A DNA stretch of 64,000 bases. Source: Arbacia lixula. Taxonomy: Eukaryota; Echinodermata; Echinoidea; Arbacioida; Arbaciidae. The stretch is taken from contig OZ022589.1 in assembly GCA_963669155.1 (NCBI GenBank), positions 10,838,845 to 10,902,844 of the forward strand, read 5' to 3'. Position numbers and translations under genes: made by a program. The notes under the pieces are model-generated. The model saw nothing but the letters and a program-made list of their open reading frames with translations, did no database searches and was not told the origin of the DNA. Position 1 is the stretch's first letter. Every line of letters starts with the position of its first letter. Below are positions 1-13,000 of this stretch, one piece after another.

Positions 1-170
1 AGAGAGAGTGAGTGTGTGAGAGGGGAGGGGGCAAAGAGAGGCAGATGTGAGATAAAGAGACAGAGAGATAGGGAGAGACAGACAGAGAGAGAGAGGGGGG
101 TGGAGGTGGGGGATATAAGGTGACAGCTAGAACAGGGGAAAGAGAGAAAACATAAATTTAAAAAAGGACG
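1..170. repeat. GA-rich low-complexity tract
   Basis: The first ~120 bases are almost all GAGA/GGGAG purine runs, followed by A-rich sequence up to the first exon. It lies in the intron before the first visible coding exon. No gene content is seen in it. Confidence 0.8.
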
Positions 171-191
171 TCATGATTTTTCGCGTTCCAG

Positions 192-318
192 ATACCACGG
201 CACCAACGTTTTCGACATGCGCAGGCAATCTCGGTAATCAATACACGACATCGACCACAACGACAGTGAGCTGGGCAACGCCCACGGCCACGGACGATCG
301 TGGTTCAGTCACCGTCTC
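192..318 (+). CDS. HYR domain 1, first half
   Basis: The acceptor is cgcgttccag and the exon enters in phase 1, reading DTTAPTFSTC at the start and SWATPTATDDRGS near the end. This is the usual HYR opening (D-T-x-P-x-F-x-x-C, then W-x-x-P-x-A-x-D). The donor is gtaagt, in phase 2. The rest of the domain is in the exon at 685. Confidence 0.85.
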
Positions 319-3300
319 GTAAGTAAAATACCATCCTGTCGATTCTCAAGTAAACTTAGCCGAAGTATATACCTCTCAAAAGTTTCAATAGCATCAGCCT
401 TGCCTTTCATCCTCATAATATTCATTTGGCGTATCTGATTTTGTCTGAGCTATATCGTTTTCTTACCGAAAGTCATTCCAGAAACAACTTGATAATACAC
501 GAATTTTAAATATGAGGCCAATAGAATCCCTAAAAGCCCTTTTCTGAGGGTAATTGTTAAACGATTATTCATCTGTATATCGTTGTATTTACACAACTTT
601 AATCGCAAGGCCTTTACACAACTTAAATCGCAAGGCCTGTATAAAAGATTGCTTGTTTGCACGATGTTAACTTTTTGCTTGCAGTATAACATCAGGTTCG
701 GCCCCTGGATCCCGATTCTCGGAAGGCGGACACTCCACGGTGTACACCGCCAGAGATTCGGCGGGGAACACGGCTGGGTGTACGGTGTCTTACACCGTAG
801 TTGGTGAGATATTTGTCTTCCTTACTATCTTCTCATTCCTTACTTATGTGTCCTTAATTTTGCGTTTACATGTATTTCCGTAACCATTTTGCTTTATTTT
901 CCCTCACTTGATCTTCGCGACGTTTATCCACCAAGCATTCTGATTGTTTTCCTCTCTTTCCCAATATTACGATTTTCTTGCCGCTTTTTGTTTCTCCTTT
1001 GCCATGTTTGCTATTTCATCGTGATCACCAGTGCCTAATTCTGTCAAAACAATGCATGGACCACAAGAATATAAATAAGACTGACGAACATAGATATTGA
1101 ATACTTTGTTGTTTGCCTCACATTATCATGCTCAGAATCCTTTCTTTTAGGTACACATGAAAGCTGGAGCTAGAAATGATCTTCCATATTGTGTCTAAAT
1201 AGTCAGATAAATGTCACTCAAAGGTAATATCCCTGCGCAAAGCATTAATTTGTACAGTCACTTAGATTGTGACATCGAAGGTAAATACACATATCAAGGC
1301 ATGGCCTGTGGGTTCTAGACTCTACTGAAAGACGATGTAGCCATGGTGTAACGGTCAATATAATTTCACTACAAATCCGTTTTCAGTTTATGATTCTGAG
1401 GTAAGTGGCATAATCGAACAACAACTTTTTTATTTGTTATTATTTGTTATACTTTATGTCATTTTCAGTTTTAGTTCTGCAATTCATTAAAGCCTGACCT
1501 TTTGTGCTTTCTATGTATGTGTGTGAGTGTGTGTGTGGGGTGGGGTTGAGATACATCATCTTTGGTAAAAACACGATTTGGGTGGATCCTACCTGGCAAT
1601 TGGTGTATCTGATTACGGATGTTAAAATGTGAGGACATGGGATTAAGGCTCCATGCCATCATGGGCAGGTTCAATGTATTGTTCCTACATTTTGCTTAGT
1701 TTGGCAATGAGCCAAGAATCTTCTCTTTCTTGATTTTTGTTTTGCTCTTTCTACTTTTTCCTTTTCCCCTACTCATTAGTGCCATTCTCATTATGCTTAA
1801 CAAATCGTGAAGTTATAAAAATCTCGAAGTTAGGGTGAAAGTTCCCTTAGCAACTTCATCAAAAGCCGAATGGTCCTATTGTCCCTGTCCCCTAACTTCG
1901 CGATTTTTCTAACTTCTTGATTTTTAAGCCCAATGAGAATGGCACTATTGTCTACTCCTCAACCTTTGGCTCTTCCTCCTCCTCTTATCTATTTTCGTTT
2001 TGATCCCCTCCTTCTTTCTTCTTGTTCTTCTTGTTCTAGTTTTCCTTGCCCCCTCCCCCACATGCTCGTTGTCCCTGTCCTTCTCCTTCGCCTTCACCTT
2101 CGCCTTCGCCTTCCCCTTTTCCTTTTCCTTCTTTTTCAACTTTTCCTTTTCCTTCTCCTTCTCCTTCCCATGCTCATTCCTTAAGCTTCTCCTTCTCCTT
2201 CTTTTCTCCTTTTCCGTCCTCTTCTCCGTCTCCTTTTCCTTCTCCTCTCCATCCCCTTTTCCTTCTTTTTCTCCTCCTTTATTAACCTGTGCTTGCCCTT
2301 GCGAGCTTTATGCCTGTGGACAGATATGTGCGTGGGAGTGCGCGTTTCCTGTACTCCCTGAACCATGTCGTCAGATTCCCGAACATAATGAATCTTTAGA
2401 GACCTACGTTTTCACAATTTCATGACTATCCTCTTTATGCTTAATATAGAATAGTATTTGCTCAATTGTTTAAAACCAATATTACCGACAAGCCATTACC
2501 ATGTCGATCATAACAATCATGAGAGCTCCATAGAAATTTCGCATATTACTTTAAAAGAGGTGGCTAGCTTATCAATAAATACCTACATAGACAAAATCAA
2601 AGACCATCGTGCAATTTAAATAGAAGAAGGCAACATCATTATCATAATGTAGCCAAGCACATGTGAGAGCAAACAAACGGGGATTTTTTCAAAAGTGTTA
2701 TTTACCATGTTGACAGGAAGTTGAAACAGTTTGACCGATTTGAGACGTTCTATGTTTCCACGCTTAACATCATTTAACCTGCTGCAGAATCGGAAACTCT
2801 TCAAGGAAACCGGAAGTGAATTTTGCGACTGGACGTCCAGATTATACCCTGTTACACCTAAAAGATCCTTCAGAACGAAAACAAAATTTATTTTAAGTCA
2901 GATGGAATAAAGGTTAATACGTGTTAACTTCCTCTCATAATAGTTTCGTTTCCTTTGGTAGTGTGGCGTTTGATTTGGTCATTCTCATTGCAATTATACT
3001 AGGCGTATAATTTTGGCATCAACATTTCAAGTTTTTATATCAATAGGTTATAGCCTGTGTTATTTCGTGAAACTTGTATAATTTGGTCACTTTATATCCA
3101 GTATCGTGTGTTACAGGCCTAAATCTCGCATTCTCCCTCCGGTGGGATATTCAAGGGATAGATCATCCTTAAATTAACTTGACTTCAGTAGAAGAAGCAT
3201 CAAAGAAATATATCAGTGAAGGTTTGGTGAATATCCGTCAAATGATAAGAAAATTATGATTGTTTAAACTGTTGATATTGTGACGTTACGTGTGCGAGAT

Positions 3301-6300
3301 GCTCCCCAACCTCGCACGTGACGTCACAAACTTAACATTTTAAAAGATCATAACTTCCTTGTCTTTTGACGGATAAGTTTCGTCAAAATTTCACTAGTAT
3401 GTTTCATTCATATTTCTGCTTTTATTGGAATAACTTAACTTCAGGGTCGACTTTCCCTTATAGGTGTGTTGAATCACGTGTACATGCGACAATTTTGTAC
3501 ATAGCGTCATCTTGGCCCATAGCGCGATCTAATAACTAAATCATTCTGAGAGTGGGCACAGTAACTACCAAGTACACGGATTAAGCACAATAGAGATGAA
3601 GTACTTTATGATTGATAATTTACAGAGCACTTTTCTAGTTTCTGGAATATAACGGAGAGTATATATACACGGAGCAGTCAAGGGCTGTCAGGCTTGCACT
3701 AACGTCAAGACTCAGATCAAACACAACGCACAACGCACAACGCACAACGTGCATGCGTTAAAATGATATCTGTCACGCATTAAGAGTTGTGATCAAGTTG
3801 CGTTAGATCATAATTATACCAGTTGCCAAGTTTTTGATTCCTTATGCGCTCAATTCAAAACAAAAGAGTTCTTAAAGGGCATATACTGTACTGGGAAGAC
3901 AAAAATGCCTTCAAAAGGTGATTGTGAGCAATCTTCTTGCCAATGGTCTTAAATTCATGTATTTTCCATTTTAGAAACTTGCTGAATGTTATATGCCATA
4001 GAATTATCCACATTTGTAGTAATTAGTGATTTAATCACAAATCTTCAAATTGTTCGGGCCGAACATTTCGAGGATTTGTGATTTAATCACTAATTACTCC
4101 ACATGTGGATCATATGAGGGCATGTAACTTTCAGCAAGTTTCTAAAATGGACAATACATGAATTTAACACCATTGGCAAGAAGATTGCTCGTGATCATCT
4201 TTTGAAGGCATTTTTGTCTTCCCAGTACAGTATACTACCTTTAATCTACCAGCGGGTTGCAGTTGATAGTTGATATCGAACGCAATTCTTTATGCAATGG
4301 ATTACGGATCAAATGCAAAGTTACCTTTAACTTTCGGATTTTAATACCTTTAATCGTAACTTTTAGTGCGACACGGTAGAAGAGACTCATATAGCTTCTG
4401 CCAGCATCACGGATTTTGCCTTAACCATTATTTTCATCACAAATCGATGCACTGTATGACCATGATGACTTGTGTGTATAATCACTTGGGCGAACACGCA
4501 TCAATGTGGCGCAGAATTAAGAGTTAATTGATTTCAATGACTAATAATTTGAGGCCGTTCCGTCAAGTGATCCTGAGATAAAAAGATAATAGGACCCACA
4601 GCCATACAGTATTTATGGCACACCGCGGTTCAACAGAGATGTCAAGGTCAGAGATTCATATAGGAGTGAGCGCTCAATTTCAAAACCGATATGATGATGA
4701 AAAGTTGCTTAGTGTGTGTATATAAATTACCATATAATCGGGCAGTGAAGAAAACAACTCCAGGGGGGCATTTCATCAAAGGACTTGTCGGATATTTTAT
4801 CCGACAAGTTTGCTCTCGGCCAATAAGATGCAAGCAGTTCAGTAGCTTATAACAGTTTGTCGGATAAAACGTCTGACAAGTCCTTTGATGAAATGTGTCC
4901 CTGGTTTGGTCCTAGCTAATATGCATGTGACGTATGACGACGTGTCCCATAGCCTAATGTACTATCACACAACCTTACCATGTTCAGGACTATATAGGGA
5001 TATTGATAAGTAAATAAACATAATTGTAGAGCATAGCTATAAGTGTCATGCCATTATCTCTCTGTGCGTTAACAGAACTTGAGAATTTACACATAGGGAA
5101 TAGAACTAGTGAATAGGGTTAAAAGTTGTGAAATTGACAAAGAACGATATTCAAAGTAATTCTGAACTTTCCGTATGTGTCTAAGTTTCTAAGGTAATTA
5201 CAATTGTTAATCAAAGAATGGCTGCATTTGAAAATAACCTTTCCCCTGTATAATGATTTTGCGATCTAGAACTAGAACGGAGTGTTCAGGATTTGCCATG
5301 GTTTGTGAGATATCACTTTTATCAGACAGGGAGCAAACCGATGGAAATATTGATAATTTAGTGCAAACCTCTATACGGTATGTACATCTGCATAGGGACT
5401 CCCCGCCCCCCCCCCCCCCCCCCCCCCATAAAAAAAAAACCCACCACAACCACAACCACAAAACATCAACAACAACAACAACGACGACGACAACAACAAC
5501 AACGCAACGGCGATCGACTGTACGTCAGCTCTGCGAGTGAGGATCTCGAATCTAGGCGTGATGCCTAGTAAAATTATCCACTGTGCATGTGAAAGGCAGA
5601 CTGCAAAAACTTTACTTAATCAGTGGGCTGTGTGAACGAGACTATAATCTGTGTTAGAGGCGCCTGGATGGGTGAATTTCTGATTGTAAGTTGGTTATAT
5701 AAAATTACTAGACTTCGCTTTGTGGGCCGCGGGTGGTCAGCTGTCGGCTTCCAGTACAGTACCTTACGGGCGGCTGACCGGGCCCGGCCGAGCCGGCGGG
5801 CCTGGCCGAGTTGTTGCCACGGTCATGCACTAAACTGGCTTTGTGTAATACTAGAAAAATACTGCCGGGCATGTATAGCAGGGAGGTATGATGAAGGGAT
5901 CATAGCTTTATAACACAATGAATGAGCCCATGCCACGGTAATGAGAGGGATTAAGATTAAACTTGAGCATAATTGATATATATATTCAAACATGATCTGT
6001 ATGGGTAGATCTAAAAAGCTTTCTACAGTCGATCATGACCAGAAATCAGAATGCATTAAATTGCAGCAACCAATCGAACCTTTGTTTCTTATCATATGCA
6101 TATTTGGTTAAATTTTCAAGGAAATAAGGGTAGCAATATTCAAGATAATGCACTTGGCCTTTTAAAGAATTAAAGACTGATAAATATGTATGGACAAGTA
6201 AAATTACAAGTAATTATTACAAAATTACAAGTAAAATTACAACATAAGTTGTTGACAGTAAACATGCAGACAAATTAAGTGTTGGATAACAGATAGACCT

Positions 6301-9300
6301 GGAAACCAGACTGCTCACGGAAGCAGTTTTTCAGTAGAATCTGTAATAAAGGTAATAAAAAGATATATTGACTACCTACAAAATTGACTAATTTCTTCAT
6401 CTCTAAGGATTCCAAAATTGTGGGATTATATTGTCAAGCTATACCTGCATTTGTGTGCAGGTGAAATATTTAGCATGAAAAACTTGTTGATTTTTTTTTC
6501 TGATGTCTGTTATGCTCACAAAATAATTCCATTAACAGCTAGAATTGGACAAGTGAAATGAGACTTCACATTTCCTAGCTTTGTTCTCTCTCGTAAAACT
6601 GTTGCCACACAATCATGTTTGTTATTGTTAAAACACCTGAAAAGCACCTGTTGAGAACACAAACTTTGCGGTGGCAAATGAAAGAAGGTTCATTTGTATC
6701 CTTCCATAACACTGAGTATCGCTGCTCGCATCTATCCAATTATGCTTTAATAGAATTCAACACACTTGTCGACATAACTCAGAAGCTGGAATCACTCCTC
6801 TCTTTCTTTCTCCTCCTCCCAGTCATCCGCTGCTCATCGCTGCCTGCTCCATCACACGGCACGGTCGGCTGCACAAACTCCAGATATGTCAGCTCATCCT
6901 GTACGTACTCCTGTTCTACTGGCTATAGGTTGGCGAGTGGCAGCACTTCACGAACATGCACTCGGTCTGGCAATTCAGCCTATTGGAGCGGTTCTGCCGC
7001 AACCTGTGCCAGTAAGTTATTTGACCCCTTAAAGACAGGGAAACCCATTTGCAAAAGTCATGAAACCTGGCAGGAATCAGTAGTGTACCCTAACGATAAG
7101 GGATATGAAATCTCACAGTCGTAGCTTCACAAACCTTCTCAGGAAAGTGAAAAGCTTTTCATCTTTATGAATGAAACATAATGACCATAGTAGTCTACAT
7201 TCACGATCTTATTGCCCCTGTCAGTGCGCGATTCATCAGGGAGCGGTCATTGATTGGACTGAACATATGCACTGTGGTGTGGACCATATGGTCTCCAATC
7301 CCTAGGCTACAAGAATTATAGTGTTATATTCAGTTTTGATATGCATTCACATCATAATGGGATTCTGTTCTGATCGTTGTTACACCATTGTAAATCAAAC
7401 AATGTATCAGCCATAAAAACCTTTTTAAAAGTTTTATCAACAAAATGTCAATCGAACAATAGTGAATCAAATGCTTTACAAACCATAATCCATTTATTGT
7501 TTGAAATATTAAGAGCTTTCATCAATAAACTTTGTATTAAATGATTTTATCGACAGGAGTGACATGTGGTGCCCGGTCTAGTCCGTCCCATGGGACGGTG
7601 AGGTGCACGGACAGCGCATACTACAACAGTCGCTGCACCTACTCCTGCAATAGCGGCTATACACTGCAAGGTGGCGCTTCCACTGTGTGTGGCGCCACAG
7701 GCCATTGGTCTAATCCTGCTCCGACATGTGCAGGTAATTTAAATAAGCTGTTTTTGTATTTCATTTCATTTATTTCCCCTTGTAAAAACATACAAAATGT
7801 AAGCAAATATACAAACATTAGCTGACATAGTGGCAGAGTCATCAAGAAAGCTCAAGAGGATTGGATGAAAATGACAGCATTTCAAAAAACAACATACAGT
7901 ACATTATAATACATTACAGCGTAAGAAAAATGCAAGAACAACAAAACTTTTATTTTTGTGAGGGCTTTATTTTCATTAAAATTTGCAAATGAATCAACAT
8001 CTTCATCTTGATATAATCTTTGCTTTGCTAAATTACTCTCCGTAAAAATAATAAGATTGATTGATCAATCCATTAGAAAATATTATGTAAAAAAAAGGAG
8101 ACTGTAGTGTTCGTAGTCCATCAAACTATAATGTCCAAACAAACAAATGTTATAGGGGTTCATTGTTGCTTTATTTCACTCTGCTCTTGACCCTAAATAT
8201 AAGTTGGTTTCAATAAAAGCAGAAACATGAAAGAAACTCATTAAGTGAATGTTTGATGAACATCTGTCAAAGGATAAGAAAGTTATTATGATCATTTAAA
8301 GTTTTGATTTTGTGACGTCAGGTGCAAGGTACTCTCCCATATGTTGTGTACAATTTTTTTGAAAATGTGCATTTTTGTCTCGCCTGAACGAAGTTTGGTA
8401 GAGACCTAGGGATCACTTTTCCTGTTAGTCTGTTGGTCTGTTAGTCTCATGGTCTGTTGGTCTGTTGGTCTGTTACAAAATGTTAAAGTTTTCATTTGAC
8501 TTACTTTCATTTCCTTATTTCTGCATCAATTGTGATCACACTTGGTACAAATGATCCTTGGGTGATACCACATGTGTCTTCATAAGGTCAAAGGTCATCT
8601 AGGGGACAAAAGGTTTGAAAAAACATATTTGAAAAAACATCAGGCGAGACTCATGGTTCGCGACCCACCTTGTTTCAAAAAGATGTGCATTCTTTTACCT
8701 GTGCATTTGATACATCATTCGAAATCATCATTTTACATGCATACCTGTACAAAAAAAATCTGCCGTCAAAAACAGAAAAAAAATTGCAAAGAAAGATCTT
8801 AATCTGGAATGCAAACACAGGCCATGATGACGCTCCTCTCTCCTTCACATTCAGACACTCACGCCCCCGTCTTCAGCCAGTGCCCCTCCTCCCTGACAAT
8901 CTATGCCCCGCCCCTGGCAACCAGCGGTACGGTAACATGGACCATCCCTAGAGCGACGGATAACTCCGGGGAGACCATCACTCCGGAGCAGACTCTTGGG
9001 CCAGACCGCATGAGCTCTGCGCCGGAAGGGGTGCACCCCATCAGCTACTCAGCCTCAGACAGCGCTGGCAATGCTGCCATTGCCTGCTCCTTCTCTGTCA
9101 CAGTAGCAGGTTAGAAAGTATTGATTGATAGATTTATTAATTAATATATTGATAGATTAATATATCAATTGATAAATTGATTCATTTCAATGTTCCCACC
9201 GCCTGCTCCTTCTCTGTCACAGTAGCAGGTTAGAAAGTATTAAATGAATGACTGATTGATAGATTGATTAATTGATATATTTTGAAGATGAATTTGCATG

Positions 9301-9802
9301 ACTCAATAAGTCTATCAATTAATCGATCATTCAACAAACATTCATTATTTTCTTACACATTACTGTGACAGAGAAGAAGCATTCTTGTGCCAATGGTGCA
9401 TTTTCACACAAATAATATACACTGATCCCATAGAACAGCATTTTATGTGGCACACAAAGGGTTAAGTAATTGATTGATAGATTGGTTAATTATTGATATG
9501 TATTGATAGATAATTATATTCGTTGATGGCAATGCTGCCACCACCTGCTCCTTCTCTGTCACAGTAGCAGGTTAGAATATATTGATTGATTGATTGATAT
9601 ATTGATAGATTAATATAGTAATATATTATTTGATAAATTGATTCATGGCATACTGTCACCCTCTGCACCTTTTCCATCACAATGACAGGTTAGATTAATT
9701 GATTGATTGATTGATTGATATAGTAATATATTTTTTTATAAATTGATTCATGGCATACTGCCACCCTCTGCTCCTTCTCCATCACAATGATAGGTTACAA
9801 TA

Positions 9803-9845
<43 letters not shown>

Positions 9846-9929
9846 ATAATAATATATTATTGGATAAATTGATTCATGACAATGCTGCCACCCTCTGCTC
9901 CTTCTCGTTCTCAGTGGCAGGTTAGAATA

Positions 9930-10020
<91 letters not shown>

Positions 10021-13000
10021 ATATTGTATAGATTAATATATTATTTGATAAATTGATTCATGGCAATGCTGCCACCTTCTGCTCTTACTCTGGCACAGTG
10101 GCAGGTTAGAAATATTGATTAAGTAATTGATTGATAGATTGGTTACTTGATATATATTGATAGATTAATACATTAATTTATAAATGGATTCATGGCAATG
10201 CTGGCCCCCCTGCTTCTTCTCTGTCACAGGAATATGTAAGAAAATAAGAACTGTTTGCTGAATGATTGATTAATTGATAGACTTATTGAGTAATGCAAAG
10301 TCATCTTCAAAATATGATAAAACCCATTTTAATGTGATAACATATTAATGTGGCATGTTAAGGAAATATCAATTGATAGACTGATGGATAAATTCATGGC
10401 AATGTGGCCTCCTTTTGTTCCTTCTCTGTCACAGTTATGTGTTAGAATATATTGATTGATTGCTGAATGAGTGAGGAAGCAATTGATTGTTCAATCAATG
10501 TACTGATTGATGTAAATTCATCTTCAAAATATAACGAAATCTATTTGAATATGTTAGCATATATGTCTTAAACATAGAAATGATAATAGTGATAATCCAT
10601 TAAGGCTTAATTGTTGTTTGTACTTTCTCGCTCTCAAAATGTATACCCCCCTCACCCTCCAGTGATTCGCTGTGCTGCCCGTACCGCCACTGCACCGCTC
10701 CAAGTCAGCTGTCCCCATGGCAACATACGTGGCTCTGTGTGCACGTACACCTGTGCGACCGGATATAAGCTGCAAGGTCAGGGGTCAACGGAGTGCCAGA
10801 AGAGTGGGTTGTCAGGTGCATGGAGCAACAGCGCCCCCACCTGTCAAAGTAGGTATATCCACTCGCCAGAGAACAATTTGTGTTCAATGTCTCTCTTATT
10901 GCTCTGATAGTATCATTAGATTGCTATCATTGGAAAGCCTATTTCTTTCCCTTTTCAATGTTTTTTTTTCATGTGTAATGATTAATAAGATAAACCCTTC
11001 ACCTGCCACTGGTGGGTTATACCAGGGATGTGTTATGGAAGGATATGAAGCAACTTTCTTTCTTTGAACCCATGTGCCAAGCCGCTGAAAAGTTATGTGT
11101 TCTCAACAGGTGCTCTTCAGGCGTTTGAACAATTATGAACATGATTGTGTGGCAATGGTTTCTCAGAGAGAACAAAAGAAATGTACAGTCTCATTTCGCT
11201 TGTCCCGTTCTGTTAATGACATTGATACTTCCATGAGCACAACAGGTATCAGCAAACACAATAAACAAGTTTTTCAAGTAAAATATCTCTGCTTCACGCC
11301 AACACACACAAACGCCGTTAATGATAACACACAGCTTAATATATCATTTTGAGGCTGGTTAAATCTCCCAAATGCACAAGTTGTCAGAAAGTGAAGAAAT
11401 TGGTCAATTTTGTAATTAATACAAATAGCTTATGTGTCCGATTTTTAATGATTCCTCAATACTTTTTGAAACAAAAGCAGAGTATTAGGATCTGTCATTA
11501 TCTGCCGTTAACTTCCTTATAGTTTGCAAACGAATTTGTCAAAAACAAAACGTCTACAGACAAATGGGAAATTAAAGAAATTTCTTTTCAAGTTGACATC
11601 AGCTAAATGTCGGCACGGCACATGGAACATCAAAGCATTGTCATGATTATGGAATTCTTTTGACATTCATGAGCACGCTTTAGAACCCATACAGATGTTT
11701 GAATGTATTATGCTCGAGTTTCTACTCCTTCCTATAACACTTCCCTGGTTATACCAACATCGTTACGCACAAACCCCATGGAGTAGCGTTTGAATTGGCA
11801 CACAAAGGATTAAGTGATGTGAATTATAGCTGCATACACAAATCATAATAGATTTGATTTCCAATACAAAATGCACAAACTGATTTGAACCTAACCTTGC
11901 TTTAAGAGTGTTCCCAATCCAAGGTATAGCATACATTGTTTCAGGTTAGGCTACTCATACTTATCACTGTCAGTGCAAGCAAGACACACAAAAACTAGCA
12001 TAGAGAGGTTATCCCACTGAAGCCAGATCTATTCACTGTTGAAGTTTGTATTAGAAATACACAAATTTTTTAGCCACATTTAATAATATCTTCCAATAAT
12101 GGCCACATCATCAGGTCATGCTTCAGTCGTTTTTCTCTTTCTTCATTTCTTTCTTTAATCATTATTTCTTTCTCCCATACTAGTCATACAGAGAGTGGCA
12201 TGTCTGCCCCAGTGTATGGCCGCATCTATAGGTTATGCTTTAGTTAATATCCTCCCATATTTCTCCCTTCTAGTCCTGCAGTGTCCAGCTTTGTCTGCAC
12301 CTGTGCATGGTGGTATAATCGGGTCCTGTTCCCGAAATTACGACTCTTTGTGCAGCTTCGGTTGTGCCGTGGGTTACGAGTTATCCGGCAGCAGCACCGT
12401 GCGGTGTGTGGTGCATTCTGGGGGATCCTCGGCCGTCTGGAATGCGCAGCCGCCGGTTTGTTCTCGTGAGTTTCAATATACTTCAGAGCTGTAACTCTTT
12501 TGTATGTCTAGGGGGTCATCTGTGGCTGTCTAGTTTTCCCCTAAATTTTCAGACATTTTTAACAGATCTATTTCAATTTTGGTACCGGTACCTGAAATTT
12601 GAAGTACATGTACCCATGGAACTAATGAGCTCATATAGATTTTTAAGATGAGCGAATTTCGATTGATTTTATTCTACCTATCCTGGTTGACAAATATATC
12701 ACGACATGAAGTCAAAGTGAATAGATTTGCTGTAATAAATATAATCAAAGACCAAGATGAGCTTTGATAAAAACTCTTTCTCATGAGCATGAGATATTGA
12801 TGCAAACTGAAATCAAAGTGCAAACAAATTTCTTGACAGTATGTGGTCAGATTTGCTGTATGATATGTTAGATATCAAATGAAGCATGCAAAATGATAGC
12901 TGGAAAGTCTGCCTATAGTGTCACATATTCATGATTGATGAGCCAATTTGCCAGCCAAAAACGTCAATGTTTGTATTATCAAAATATTCATAATTTCCTT

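Larger units (their letters stand above)
804..6822 (+). other. Large intron (6 kb) between HYR 1 and sushi 1
   Basis: No exon with sushi or HYR cysteine spacing and matching splice sites is seen here. It holds a pyrimidine-rich tract (1945-2290), three foldback elements (3152-3462, 3875-4241, 4760-4904), a C run with CAA/CGA repeats (5402-5510), a GC-rich patch (5728-5815) and a dispersed repeat (6465-6700). The rest is AT-rich sequence without visible features. Confidence 0.7.

Noticed and set aside
1933-2425. Open frames rich in Ser/Phe/Pro or Lys/Arg/Glu
   Set aside because: They follow the polypyrimidine tract on both strands and have no splice context or domain.
6615-6822. Upstream extension of the sushi 1 reading frame to an ATG
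   Set aside because: It runs through a dispersed repeat and the polypyrimidine acceptor. Sushi domains in this gene are bounded by splice sites, so this is intron read-through.
9558-10024. Possible CRISPR-like array (regular spaced repeats)
   Set aside because: The repeats are exon-edge copies and TTGA microsatellite in a eukaryotic intron, with no palindromic repeat or unique spacers.
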